A DNA stretch of 21,283 bases from an uncultured Clostridia bacterium (GTDB lineage: Bacteria; Bacillota; Clostridia; Christensenellales; Aristaeellaceae). The DNA is taken from the NCBI GenBank assembly GCA_934647305.1, contig CAKUFI010000045.1, forward strand, positions 1-21,283, given 5' to 3'. A program made the translations under genes and the position numbers. Positions within the stretch are counted from its first letter, which is position 1. Every line of letters begins with the position of its first letter. Below, in pieces: positions 1 through 7,199 of the stretch. The notes below the pieces were generated by a model. That model made no database searches. It had not been told where the DNA came from and worked only from the letters and a program-made list of their open reading frames with translations.

Positions 1-77
1 TGCGCCTCTCGCACCTGCGCGATCGCGCTTTCCAGCTTCTCCACGCCGTCCACGAGTTCGTAGTTCTTCTGCTCCAT
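1..77 (-). CDS. N-terminus of a truncated gene, possibly bifunctional aldehyde/alcohol dehydrogenase
   Basis: Only the first 25 codons plus two bases are present; the gene runs leftward off the window. The start is the ATG read from 77-75. The residues include VDGVEKLESAIAQVREA, and the next codon (CA-) is Gln or His. This resembles the N-terminal helix of clostridial AdhE proteins, where a Val-x-x-Leu-Glu-x-x-Ile pattern leads into a Val-Arg-x-Ala-Gln segment before the aldehyde dehydrogenase domain. That match is from memory and 25 residues are too few to be sure. A good promoter lies at 151-179, so the gene is probably transcribed separately from murQ, which ends at 368 with its own terminator. 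Some other protein with an amphipathic N-terminal helix cannot be excluded. Confidence 0.4.
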   Translation of the reverse strand, partial: MEQKNYELVDGVEKLESAIAQVREA

Positions 78-150
78 CGTAAATTCCCTCGCTTTCTGAA
101 TCGGGGCGTATTCAATGCCCTCTGCCGTCTGTATTCCTTTTACGGATTCT

Positions 151-179
151 ATTATACCAGCGCGGCGCGGATTTTTGAA
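151..179 (-). promoter_or_regulatory. Sigma-A-like promoter of the truncated gene at 1-77
   Basis: Read leftward, a perfect TATAAT (156-151) is preceded after 17 bp by TTCAAA (179-174), which matches four of six -35 positions. It lies about 75 bp before the start codon, leaving a leader of roughly 65-70 nt. Confidence 0.6.
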
Positions 180-192
180 ATACAAACTGATG

Positions 193-217
193 ATATCGAT
201 ATGCACTTATCGATATA
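193..217. promoter_or_regulatory. Paired ATCGAT-core palindromes, candidate operator
   Basis: ATATCGATAT (193-202) and TTATCGATATA (207-217) share the palindrome TATCGATA (194-201 and 208-215), with centres 14 bp apart. They sit just upstream of the -35 box of the leftward promoter at 151-179. The AT-rich symmetric pair stands out in GC-rich DNA and looks like a dimer-binding or activator site. The binding protein is unknown. Confidence 0.4.
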
Positions 218-289
218 GCCCATCCCGTGTGGGGTTTACAGGTAAATTTGAAGGCGCATTTTTAATATAAATCGGCCCATTTCCCGCCA

Positions 290-352
290 AAAACAGATCA
301 TCCCGCGAAATCCGGACGGTGAGGCCGCCGTTTATCCGGTTCTCGCGGGATG
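290..352 (-). terminator. Intrinsic terminator of the murQ operon
   Basis: A perfect 10-bp outer stem, CATCCCGCGA (299-308) with TCGCGGGATG (343-352), encloses a further 5-bp stem (312-316 with 335-339). On the minus strand the hairpin is followed by ATCTGTTTTT. It lies 16 nt past the murQ stop codon, the expected place for the end of the leftward transcript. Confidence 0.8.
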
Positions 353-367
353 TTCATCCTCAAAATG

Positions 368-1285
368 TTAACATGTCGCCCCAGCCAGTTTTAACAGCGC
401 CTGGCCGAAATTCCCGTGCTCATCCATTGCAGAACAGGCCTCATCAAAGCTCGCGCCGGTTTTCTGCATCAGTATGGCGACGTCCAGCCGCCCATGAGCC
501 GCGCACAGGGCTTCCTCGGCGCGCAGCGGGTCTCCTTCGCCGGTCGCCTCGCGGTAGAGCCGCGCGACGCGGTTGACCAGCTTTTCGTTCTTCGCGTGCA
601 GGCACACCATCAGGTTGTCGCAGGTGCGGCCCAGGCGAATCATTACGGCGGTGGACAGCATGTTCATGACCAGCTTCTGCGCCGTGCCCGCCTTCATGCG
701 GGTGGAGCCCATGATCACCTCGCATCCGGTGTCCACCTCGATGGCGATCTGCGCGTGAGCGGCCATTTCGCTGTGCGGGTTGCAGGCGATCGAGACCGTC
801 CCCGCGCCGATCGAGCGCGCGTAGTCCAGCGCCCCGATGCAGTAGGGGGTGCGCCCGCTGGCCGCCGCCGCGACGACCACGTCCCGTTCGGTCAGTCCCC
901 AGTCGTTCAGGTCCCGTGCGGCGCGCGCCCCGTCGTCCTCAAGACTCTCCTGCGCCTTAAACACCGCATCCCGGCCGCCCGCCATCACGCAGGCCACCGC
1001 GTCGGGCAGGCCGTAGGTCGGCGCGCACTCGGCCGCGTCCATAAAGCCCAGCCGCCCGCTGGTGCCCGCGCCCACGTAGACCAGCCGTCCGCCCCGGCGC
1101 ATGCGCTCCGTGAGCAGGTCGACCGCCTTTTCCACCTGGGGCAGCGCCTCGCGCACCTTGCCCGCCACCGTCTGATCCTCGTCGTTGATTTTCCGCAGGA
1201 TCTGCGCGGTCGTCATCCGGTCGATTCCGAGGGTATTCGGGTTTCTCTGTTCGGTATGCAGTTGGCTGACGCCCTCTGCCGCCAT
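368..1285 (-). CDS. murQ: N-acetylmuramic acid 6-phosphate etherase
   Basis: This cytoplasmic lyase of the SIS-domain family splits the D-lactyl ether of MurNAc 6-phosphate, giving GlcNAc 6-phosphate and lactate, in peptidoglycan amino-sugar recycling or use. The 305-residue product has the family signature TEQRNPNTLGID near residues 11-22, the sugar-phosphate loop VGAGTSGRLG (71-80), the DAAEC motif whose Glu86 should equal catalytic Glu83 of E. coli MurQ, a second candidate acid at Glu113, AAAASGRTPY (139-148) and GSTRMKAGTAQKL (193-205). Length is normal. The ATG at 1285 is chosen because AGGAG lies 8 nt before it; a GTG at 1294 would overlap that ribosome site. The gene begins 5 nt after the kinase stop and ends just before an intrinsic terminator, so it is the last gene of the operon. 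Confidence 0.95.
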   Translation of the reverse strand: MAAEGVSQLHTEQRNPNTLGIDRMTTAQILRKINDEDQTVAGKVREALPQVEKAVDLLTERMRRGGRLVYVGAGTSGRLGFMDAAECAPTYGLPDAVACVMAGGRDAVFKAQESLEDDGARAARDLNDWGLTERDVVVAAAASGRTPYCIGALDYARSIGAGTVSIACNPHSEMAAHAQIAIEVDTGCEVIMGSTRMKAGTAQKLVMNMLSTAVMIRLGRTCDNLMVCLHAKNEKLVNRVARLYREATGEGDPLRAEEALCAAHGRLDVAILMQKTGASFDEACSAMDEHGNFGQALLKLAGATC

Positions 1286-1290
1286 AGCTC

Positions 1291-2232
1291 TCACTCCTCT
1301 GTCAGTGTTTCGCGGAAGTTATCCTTAAATGCCTGTGTCACTTCCAGTCCGGCCAGCCCCGCCGCCTCGACGATCGAGCCGTACACCGGCGGCAGACTGG
1401 GCGCAATCATCTCATAGCCCTCGCCCAGCGCCCTTTCGACGCTTTCGCGATAAATTTTGCTCTTCCACACGCTGCCGCCCATGACCACGCGCTTTTTCTC
1501 GCAATAGGCCGCGGCGGTCGCAATCGCGTGCGCCATCTCGCCCGTCGACCGGGAAAGCTCGGCCAGCGCGGCGCTGTCCCCCCGCTCGGCCGCCTCAAGC
1601 AGCAGCGGGGCGTAGGAGGCGATGACTCGCTTGCTGTCCTGACTGTACAGCCTGACGATCAGCTCGCGCAGCGTGCAGCCGGCCTTTTCCTCGCACATCG
1701 CCCTCAGGCAGGTTGCCTCGCCCCGCCCGTCCAGGCCGCGAAGCGCCGCCGTCAGCGCGCGCCGGCCCAGGTCGAAGCCGCTGCCCTCGTCGCCCAGCAG
1801 GTATCCCCAGCCGCCCACCTGGCGCATCTCGCCCTTTGCCCGGGCGAACACGCTGGAGCCCGTGCCCGCGATGGCGATCACACCGTCTCCCCGGCCGATT
1901 CCAGCGGACAGGGCGTTCACCGCGTCGCTGGCGTTTTCCCGCACGTGCGCGTTGGGCAGCAGCCGGGCAAACAGCGCGCGGAATTTCTCGCGGTTAACCG
2001 CAAGGCCTCCGCCCGAAATGCCTGCGAAAAACGCGGCGATTTCCGCCTGCTCCCCGCCGATGGGCGCGGTAACCCGGCGCACGGTCTCCTCGATGTGGGC
2101 AAAGGCCAGCTCCTGCGTCTGTCCGGTCAGGCTGGCCGCCCCGCCGATTACCCGCGCGATCACGCGGCCGCTCTCGTCGCAAAGCGCCATGTCCGTCTTG
2201 GTTCCGCCGCCGTCCAGGCCGAGTATGTACAT
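1291..2232 (-). CDS. BadF/BadG-type ATPase, N-acetylglucosamine/N-acetylmuramic acid kinase
   Basis: This is a 313-residue sugar kinase of the BadF/BadG/BcrA/BcrD superfamily, which includes NagK and clostridial MurK. It would phosphorylate GlcNAc and/or MurNAc at C6 with ATP. The N-terminal phosphate-1 loop LDGGGTKTD is at residues 6-14, the phosphate-2 region IAIAGTGSS around 120 and GGWGYLLGDEGSGFDLG around 140-156, with VVMGGSVW as the adenosine motif near 250. The start is ATG 2232, with AAGGGG 8 nt upstream overlapping the stop of the preceding gene (gap 12 nt). murQ follows after 5 nt. Kinase next to MurQ matches the characterised clostridial MurK/MurQ arrangement, where unphosphorylated amino sugars enter and are phosphorylated inside. 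GlcNAc versus MurNAc preference cannot be read from the sequence. Confidence 0.88.
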   Translation of the reverse strand: MYILGLDGGGTKTDMALCDESGRVIARVIGGAASLTGQTQELAFAHIEETVRRVTAPIGGEQAEIAAFFAGISGGGLAVNREKFRALFARLLPNAHVRENASDAVNALSAGIGRGDGVIAIAGTGSSVFARAKGEMRQVGGWGYLLGDEGSGFDLGRRALTAALRGLDGRGEATCLRAMCEEKAGCTLRELIVRLYSQDSKRVIASYAPLLLEAAERGDSAALAELSRSTGEMAHAIATAAAYCEKKRVVMGGSVWKSKIYRESVERALGEGYEMIAPSLPPVYGSIVEAAGLAGLEVTQAFKDNFRETLTEE

Positions 2233-2244
2233 CGTTCTATCCCC

Positions 2245-4032
2245 TTACATCTTAAAATCGTTGAGTATGGAGAAGTGCTGCTCCCGCCGGTACTGCGCCG
2301 TGCGCATCTGGTCGAGCGTCTCCTGGAGCACGCGCCGCTCGTGAATCTCGTCGATTCCGGCCTCGCGCGCCTCCCAGCCGAAGCGAGCGATCAGCGCGTT
2401 TCGCCCGGGCGTGCCCAGCGGCATGCGGCTGATCAGCAGGTACTCCATACATAGCATTAATTTCTGCAGCCGGGCGCGGTTTTCCTGCCCCTCGGTAAAA
2501 AACAGCGCCTCGCCCAGCAGCTCGACCGAGCGCTCGATCACCTCGTCCCGGATAAACGGCGCGTCCTCCTGAGCGCCGATGGTCACGTGCCACGGCCGGG
2601 CCGCCCGCTGCCACAGCTCGACGTACTCGCGCACGTAGGGCGCGGCCGCCTCGCCGTAATAGCCGCGCAGGAAGTCGTCCATGTGCGCCTGCATGTCGCA
2701 GTCCGGATTCCACATCAGCTTGGCCTGCAGATACGCCTCCAGCTCGGCCAGGTGCCCGCCCCCGCCGTGGGAGAAATTGCCCTGCTCGAAGACGCCCTTC
2801 ACGCCCATCTCCCGGAACAGGCGCAGGTTTTTGTCCAGCACGTCGAAGTTGGGCATGGGAATCAGGTAATTCGAGAACTGGGTCACGTAGTCCCACACGT
2901 ACAGGCGCTCAGTAATCCGGCTCCAGTCCTGAAGGTCGCGCAGGAAGGCGTTCTCGCCCCGGCTTTTGCACTCGCCCGGCGTTTCGTCCGCGCGCGGGTC
3001 GAGCGGCGCAATCAGCTCGCCGTTTAGCGGGTGCGAGAAGCAGCACTCGATGCTGCACAGCCGCACGATCACGTTATGCCTGGGCCGCACATGCCTGGGC
3101 GCCTTGCGGGTGTACTGGTACGCAAAGGTGTGTATCAGCACGTTCGGATAGTCCTTTTCGATCGCCTCGGCCACCCGATTCACAAACCGGATCATGCTGC
3201 CCGCGGGACTGCCCTCCTCCGCGTCCACGCGCGCGCATTCGGGGCAGGTGCAGTAGTTGTACCAGTCGTTCTGCGCCACCGAGAACACCCGGCAGTCCGG
3301 GTTCTCCCGAATCCGCTTCCGCACGCCCTCCACCGTCAGGCGATACACGTCCGGGTTGGACAGGCACAGCTGCGTCCGCTCGCGCAGGCGTTTTCCGTTC
3401 ACCTCGGAGAAATACTCCGGGTGCGCGTCAAAGTACTTTTCCACCGGCACCAGGTCGTTGAACGAGTGGTGGAAGTTGTAAAACTTCATCCGCCCGCCCT
3501 GCCGCACGCTGATATCCGCCTTGTTGCCGTTCATGCGGTTGCGCACCGCGAAGTCGCCGTCGAACGCGTCCCGCCAGTAGGCCTCGCGGCTCTCGAAGGC
3601 CGGCCTGTCCGTGCGGTTCAGCTCGCCGAAGGTCAGGCGGTTCCGCTTCGGAATCAGGCTGCAGTCCGAGGCGAACCACCGGCAGCCCAGCTCCTCCTCG
3701 AGGAACGCGTACACCGCATACAGCGTGCCCCGGGGCGTCGCGCCCGCCAGCAGCAGGTATCCCTCGCCCGCGCGCATCACGTAGCCTTCCTCGCCCAGCG
3801 CGTCCCAGTCCACCTCAATCCCGTAGTGCGCCAGCCGTCCGCTGCGCCCCACCAGGATCTCTTTTTCGCCATCCGCCACCAGCTCGGTCTGCACGGGCAG
3901 CGCCGCGCCGCTCATCTGCTGCACGAACTTCTCCAGCTCGTCGCAGGCCAGCTTCACCGTTTCGTGCGCCGGATGCGACATCACAATCCGCCAGTCCGTC
4001 CGGCCATGCTCGGCCAGAACATACTCTCTCAT
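2245..4032 (-). CDS. DUF4838-type glycosidase, GH163-like (endo-beta-GlcNAcase candidate)
   Basis: The 595-residue protein has no signal peptide. Residues 1-125 resemble the alpha/beta N-terminal domain common before GH20/GH67-like barrels, with ILVGRSGR (59-66), GYLLLAGATPRGTLYAVYAF (91-110) and LGCRWFASD (115-123). A TIM-barrel-like region follows: HPEYFSEVNGKR (204-215), QLCLSNPD (221-228), SVAQNDWYNYCTCPEC (251-266) and YVWDYVTQFSNYLIPMPNF (378-396). The QND motif followed by CxCxxC is the pattern I associate with DUF4838. To my recollection that domain founded CAZy family GH163, endo-beta-N-acetylglucosaminidases on N-glycans. Its position before NagK/MurK and MurQ fits release of GlcNAc. 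ATG 4032 is chosen because AGGAG lies 7 nt upstream; an open frame extending to 4299 only reads through repeats. Exact substrate unknown. Confidence 0.75.
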   Translation of the reverse strand: MREYVLAEHGRTDWRIVMSHPAHETVKLACDELEKFVQQMSGAALPVQTELVADGEKEILVGRSGRLAHYGIEVDWDALGEEGYVMRAGEGYLLLAGATPRGTLYAVYAFLEEELGCRWFASDCSLIPKRNRLTFGELNRTDRPAFESREAYWRDAFDGDFAVRNRMNGNKADISVRQGGRMKFYNFHHSFNDLVPVEKYFDAHPEYFSEVNGKRLRERTQLCLSNPDVYRLTVEGVRKRIRENPDCRVFSVAQNDWYNYCTCPECARVDAEEGSPAGSMIRFVNRVAEAIEKDYPNVLIHTFAYQYTRKAPRHVRPRHNVIVRLCSIECCFSHPLNGELIAPLDPRADETPGECKSRGENAFLRDLQDWSRITERLYVWDYVTQFSNYLIPMPNFDVLDKNLRLFREMGVKGVFEQGNFSHGGGGHLAELEAYLQAKLMWNPDCDMQAHMDDFLRGYYGEAAAPYVREYVELWQRAARPWHVTIGAQEDAPFIRDEVIERSVELLGEALFFTEGQENRARLQKLMLCMEYLLISRMPLGTPGRNALIARFGWEAREAGIDEIHERRVLQETLDQMRTAQYRREQHFSILNDFKM

Positions 4033-4056
4033 CGCATTACTCCTCTCTGAAAACCG

Positions 4057-4191
4057 GGTCGGCAGGGCCGAGCAGGCAGTGCCTGTACCCACTTTGCTGC
4101 CGGTCGGCAGGGCCGAGCAGGCTGGGCCTGCACCCACTTTGCTGCCGGTCGGCAGGGCCGAGCAGGCTGGGCCTGCACCCACTTTGCTACC
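4057..4191. repeat. Module A, three tandem 45-bp copies of a double hairpin
   Basis: Three direct 45-bp units start at 4057, 4102 and 4147. Each holds two adjacent small palindromes: TCGGC-agg-GCCGA, then a GCAGGC/GCCTGC-type arm pair (degraded in the first unit). The last two units are almost identical, which suggests recent amplification. Single copies of the same module lie at 6671-6717 and 10064-10110. The array begins 24 nt upstream of the start codon at 4032, immediately before the ribosome site. Confidence 0.9.
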
Positions 4192-4194
4192 GCC

Positions 4195-4300
4195 GGTTCT
4201 ATCGACGACCATCGGCCGCCATACATTGAAGCGGCCAAGGTCTGCGTTTGCGAACCCCTCCACCTGCTTCGCAGGCACCTCCCCTTTCAGGGGAGGCATG
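4195..4300. repeat. Module C copy 1, exchangeable-stem hairpin plus GC-rich tail
   Basis: It begins GGTTCTATCGACGA. The hairpin pairs 4207-4219 with GCGGCCAAGGTC (4231-4242), with one bulge and one mismatch around a CATACATTGAA loop. Two more palindromes follow in the tail: CCTGC-ttc-GCAGG, and CCTCCCC paired with GGGGAGG. Other copies start at 6829, 10202 and 10474. Confidence 0.85.
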
Positions 4301-4561
4301 ACACGAACCAGGCCCTATTGGGGGTGAACTTTCTTTCCAAGAAACAAGATTGCGCAGCCCCTTTCCCCTCCCACGCCGCATTCGGGGAACCGCATCCCTC
4401 TCCATATTCCCTTTTCGCGGATCAATGTGTTTTCCGGGTAGAGTCTGAGGAGAAGCTGTCGACACTGCGAATTTCTTCTCCCCTCTCACGATTCATTCGG
4501 GGAAGCACATCTCGCTCCGCATTTTCGTCGTGTGGATCAAAGTGTTTTCCGGGTGGGGTCT
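4301..4561. repeat. Non-coding gap with two module D copies
   Basis: No gene is seen here. Two units with a period of 115 bp are marked by GGATCA-type cores at 4417 and 4532. Each core leads to GTGTTTTCCGGGTRGRGTCTG, and an ATTCGGGGAA motif lies upstream of each. The second unit runs directly into the T palindrome at 4562. The same unit is tandemly repeated at 10724-11101. Confidence 0.8.
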
Positions 4562-4595
4562 GGGGAGGCGCCTTTTTCAAAAAGGCGGCCTCCCC
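4562..4595 (-). repeat. T palindrome copy 1 (empty form), 3' of the GH42-like gene
   Basis: The 34-bp palindrome pairs 4562-4577 with 4579-4595: GGGGAGGC, then G, then CCTTTTT, against AAAAAGG, then C, a bulged G, then GCCTCCCC. It lies 12 nt past the stop of the gene ending at 4608. It may end or protect the transcript, but no T-run follows on the minus strand, so it is not called as a canonical terminator. A near-identical copy is at 11102-11135. Confidence 0.85.
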
Positions 4596-4607
4596 AGCGT
4601 TTCCCTG

Positions 4608-6641
4608 TTACTCGTGAATAAAGCACTTGCACTCGTTGCGTCCAAACGTCAGCTCGATCGCCTCGCCGGGCCGGATTTCGTGCGTCTCGCCGGTATACAT
4701 GTCCTCCAGACGGCCGCTCTCCCAGGGCACGCGCACAGTGTACGTTCCGGCTTCGTGCGCGAAGATCGAGAACATGCGGCTGTTGGTGTAGACCGGCAGG
4801 CCGTCCTCATTCCAGATAAACGCGCCCGCCTTTCGCGCCAGCGGCCTGAGCACGTACTCGGGAATCACGCCCTGCGCGGCCCACGCGTCGAACCCGCCAT
4901 TTTCGCGCTCCCTGACCACGAACTGCTCCGTTTGGCTGACCAGCCCGCGCCCGAACACGTTTTCCTCCGGCTCGTCCGCCTCGACGAAGGTACCTGCGTC
5001 GTCCAGTCTGCCGCCGAACACGCGGGGCATGCCGTCCTCATTGTACGCGCCGTCTTTGGCCACGGTATAGCCGAACGGCCTGTCCGACAGCCTGAGCGAC
5101 AGGCCGGTCAGCTCGCGCATGCCCTCGGGGTCGAATCTCCCCTCCCGCAGCAGTCCAGGCGCGTACACGAACAGGCAGCTCTTGCCCGCCGCGCGCAGCT
5201 CGGCAATCGCCCGGCGCATCTTCTCGCTGGGCGCGACCAGGTTGGGGAAGATGTACAGCCTGTACTGGTCCCGGTTGAAGCCGGGCAGCAGCAGATCCTC
5301 GGCCGCGTAGTAGTCCACCTGGCAGCCGATCCTGCCCAGCGCCCGCATCTGATCCTGGGTCATGACCTCGTGCAGCAGGTTCTGGCCGCTCAGGTAGAAG
5401 TCGCTTTCCTCGTCCAGCAGATACGCCACCTGCGCGTTCGAGGCAATATCCCGGGAATACAGGCGTTCCTGTGCCCGGCCGATGTCCAGCAGCGCTTTCT
5501 GAAGCCTTTTGTCGTCGTACCAGCCGCCGAACATGTCGAACCACCAGTAGGTGCCCAGCGCCGCAAAGGTGCAGGCCGACTCGCGCCGCGCGTACTGTAT
5601 GCTCTCCTCAAGCGAATGATGGCGGCGATGGTAATACTGCTGCAGCACCTGCGCGTAGGGATTCGCGTTGGCGGGGAAGGCCGTGTTGTCGATCTCGTGG
5701 TAGTACATCTTGCCGTGCACGCGCGCCGAGGCCATGGGAAGCTGCGAATTGCTCACGTCCTCCAGTCCGCGCAGATTATACGACGCGGGCGAGAAGATCA
5801 GCTCGATGTCCGGACTGTCGTACAGCCGCTTGATCAGGCCGTTCTGGCACATGACGCCCACGTGCCGCCCGTGCGTCAGGGTGTAGCCGCTGAAGCAGCC
5901 CACCAGCAGGCCGGGGTTATAGGCCTTGACCTCGTGCGCGAACTCCAGGATGGTCTCGGCCACCTTGTCCGAAAGGAAGTGCCAGTAGTCGATCACGTTC
6001 TGCTCGCTTTCGCACAGCACCATGCCGTGCTCGCCGGCGCGCATCTCCTCCTCAGTGGGCAGCCTGCGCGTTTTGTCGCCGCACCAGTCCCGAAACGCCG
6101 CCTCCTTGAGCGGATGATACCCCATCGGATTGCGGTTGTACCACTCGCAGGTGCCGCCCGCGCACACGTACACCGCGTAGATCTTCTCGGGATACTCCCT
6201 GTCCAGGAAAGTCAGCGTGTCCCGGATGCACCGCCTGGCCGACTCGCGCCAGACCGCCGAGCAGCAGGCCTCGGGAATGTGTTCGAAGCTGTTCGGGCAC
6301 TCCGGGTGCGCCTTCAGGAACCAGTCGCGCGTATCCAGCTGCAAAATCAGCGAAAAGTAGTCGTTCGGCGCGTTCTCGATAAACTGGTTCATCTGCCTGC
6401 GCAGCACGTCCCAGTCATACTCGCCCTCGCCCACCCAAAACTCGCCGAACTGCGAGTACGGCACGCCCAGCGAGCACAGTATCCCGCTCGGGTACACGTT
6501 CATCAGGCGAATGCCGCCCTCGGCAAAGTCGCGCGTGATGCCCGGCTGCGGCCAGAACGACCGAAACGACACCGAGGAAACCACTTCCCCATTGATCTCG
6601 ATCTTCGCCGCGCCATGTTCATGAATCAGTCTCGCATTCAT
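4608..6641 (-). CDS. GH42-like (clan GH-A type) glycoside hydrolase with amidotransferase-like domain
   Basis: The 677-residue protein has no signal peptide. Residues 1-370 look like a TIM barrel. VCAGGTCEWYN places Glu166 as the likely acid/base, and KMYYHEIDNTA places Glu316 as the likely nucleophile, a clan GH-A spacing. Residues 420-545 resemble the Rossmann-like trimerisation domain of GH42 beta-galactosidases (QVAYLLDEESDFYLSGQN, then DYYAAEDLLLPG and YRLYIFPNLVAPSEKMRRAI). A short beta domain forms the C-terminus (residues 600-677). Close families with the same fold order include GH164 and GH165, so beta-galactosidase, beta-mannosidase or another beta-glycosidase activity is possible. 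ATG 6641 is preceded by AGGAGG with 8-nt spacing. The gene is isolated on both sides by repeat modules but faces the same way as its neighbours. Confidence 0.72.
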   Translation of the reverse strand: MNARLIHEHGAAKIEINGEVVSSVSFRSFWPQPGITRDFAEGGIRLMNVYPSGILCSLGVPYSQFGEFWVGEGEYDWDVLRRQMNQFIENAPNDYFSLILQLDTRDWFLKAHPECPNSFEHIPEACCSAVWRESARRCIRDTLTFLDREYPEKIYAVYVCAGGTCEWYNRNPMGYHPLKEAAFRDWCGDKTRRLPTEEEMRAGEHGMVLCESEQNVIDYWHFLSDKVAETILEFAHEVKAYNPGLLVGCFSGYTLTHGRHVGVMCQNGLIKRLYDSPDIELIFSPASYNLRGLEDVSNSQLPMASARVHGKMYYHEIDNTAFPANANPYAQVLQQYYHRRHHSLEESIQYARRESACTFAALGTYWWFDMFGGWYDDKRLQKALLDIGRAQERLYSRDIASNAQVAYLLDEESDFYLSGQNLLHEVMTQDQMRALGRIGCQVDYYAAEDLLLPGFNRDQYRLYIFPNLVAPSEKMRRAIAELRAAGKSCLFVYAPGLLREGRFDPEGMRELTGLSLRLSDRPFGYTVAKDGAYNEDGMPRVFGGRLDDAGTFVEADEPEENVFGRGLVSQTEQFVVRERENGGFDAWAAQGVIPEYVLRPLARKAGAFIWNEDGLPVYTNSRMFSIFAHEAGTYTVRVPWESGRLEDMYTGETHEIRPGEAIELTFGRNECKCFIHE

Positions 6642-6670
6642 ACCGTAATCCTCCTGTCTCTCACTGATCG

Positions 6671-6717
6671 GGTCGGCAGGGCCGAGCAGGCTGAGCCTGC
6701 GCCCACCTGCTGCCGCC
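6671..6717. repeat. Module A single copy upstream of the GH42-like gene
   Basis: TCGGC-agg-GCCGA is followed by the perfect palindrome GCAGGC-tga-GCCTGC, the same two hairpins as in the 4057-4191 array. It begins 29 nt upstream of the start codon at 6641, just before the ribosome site. Confidence 0.85.
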
Positions 6718-6828
6718 GGAACCACATGAATCTGTCGGCCATAGATTAGAGCCTCCAGATTCTCCGTAGTCATAAAGCCCGGGCATATGCCCCACAAGGG
6801 CTTCGGGGCGATTCAATTAACTGCCCCT
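6718..6828. repeat. Module B copy 1, CTG/CAG stem variant
   Basis: GAATCTG (6728-6734) pairs perfectly with CAGATTC (6756-6762). A second inner stem, GGC with GCC, closes a CATAGATTAGA loop. Downstream are the palindrome GGGCATATGCCC and an AAGCCC/GGGCTT arm pair. No coding gene is visible. Module C follows directly. Confidence 0.85.
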
Positions 6829-6930
6829 GGTTCTATCGACGACCATTGGCCGCCAACACTAAAGCGGCCAAGGTCTGCGTTTGCATACCCCTCCGCCTGT
6901 CTCGCAGGCACCTCCCCTTTCAGGGGCGGC
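6829..6930. repeat. Module C copy 2
   Basis: GACCATTGGCCGC (6841-6853) pairs with GCGGCCAAGGTC (6864-6875), with a single bulged base around a CAACACTAAA loop. The GC-rich tail carries CCTCCCC and a slightly degraded partner arm. Confidence 0.85.
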
Positions 6931-7044
6931 CGGACACAGGCCGCGCACCGCGCACTCCTTCTACCTTCCCGCGATTCATTCGGGGAACCGCATTTCTCTC
7001 CGCACTTTCGTTATGCGGATCAAAGTGTTTTCCGGGTGGGGTTT
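6931..7044. repeat. Module D single copy
   Basis: One 115-bp-type unit: ATTCGGGGAACCG near 6978, then GCGGATCAAAGTG from 7015, leading into the left arm of the loaded T palindrome at 7045. No gene is seen. Confidence 0.75.
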
Positions 7045-7190
7045 GGGGAGGCGCCTTTCGTTCTCTTAAGGGGCAGATTCCCCGTATTTTGACATGCGAA
7101 GAATCCCGAGGCTCTAATCTATGGCCGAGGGATTCGTGTGGCCGGCGCTAGCAGCTGGCCGTCGGCCCTGCCGACAAAGGCGGCCTCCCC
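7045..7190 (-). repeat. T palindrome copy 2 (loaded form) with a 117-nt insert
   Basis: The arms are those of the empty palindrome: GGGGAGGC-G-CCTTT (7045-7058) and AAAGG-C-G-GCCTCCCC (7176-7190). They are separated by 7059-7175 instead of a few loop bases. The insert carries a B hairpin (GAATCCC 7101-7107 with GGGATTC 7129-7135), GTCGGC/GCCGAC arms and a GGGG/CCCC arm pair. It starts 9 nt past the DUF6259-like stop codon. In relative orientation it is the same as the loaded copies at 15610 and 16482. Confidence 0.85.
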
Positions 7191-7199
7191 AACGTTCCC

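Noticed and set aside
4057..4191. CRISPR array
   Set aside because: The units are directly abutting without unique spacers, no cas genes are present, and the same units occur singly elsewhere.
4033..4299. In-frame N-terminal extension of the DUF4838 protein
   Set aside because: It would translate the 45-bp repeats and a module C hairpin, whereas the ATG at 4032 has an excellent ribosome site and gives a normal domain start.
4530..6749. A 739-codon open frame on the plus strand opposite the GH42-like gene
   Set aside because: It is a shadow frame in GC-rich DNA: no ribosome site, no family motifs, low-complexity His/Arg/Ala/Val composition and ends inside repeats, while the minus strand encodes a clear enzyme with AGGAGG.
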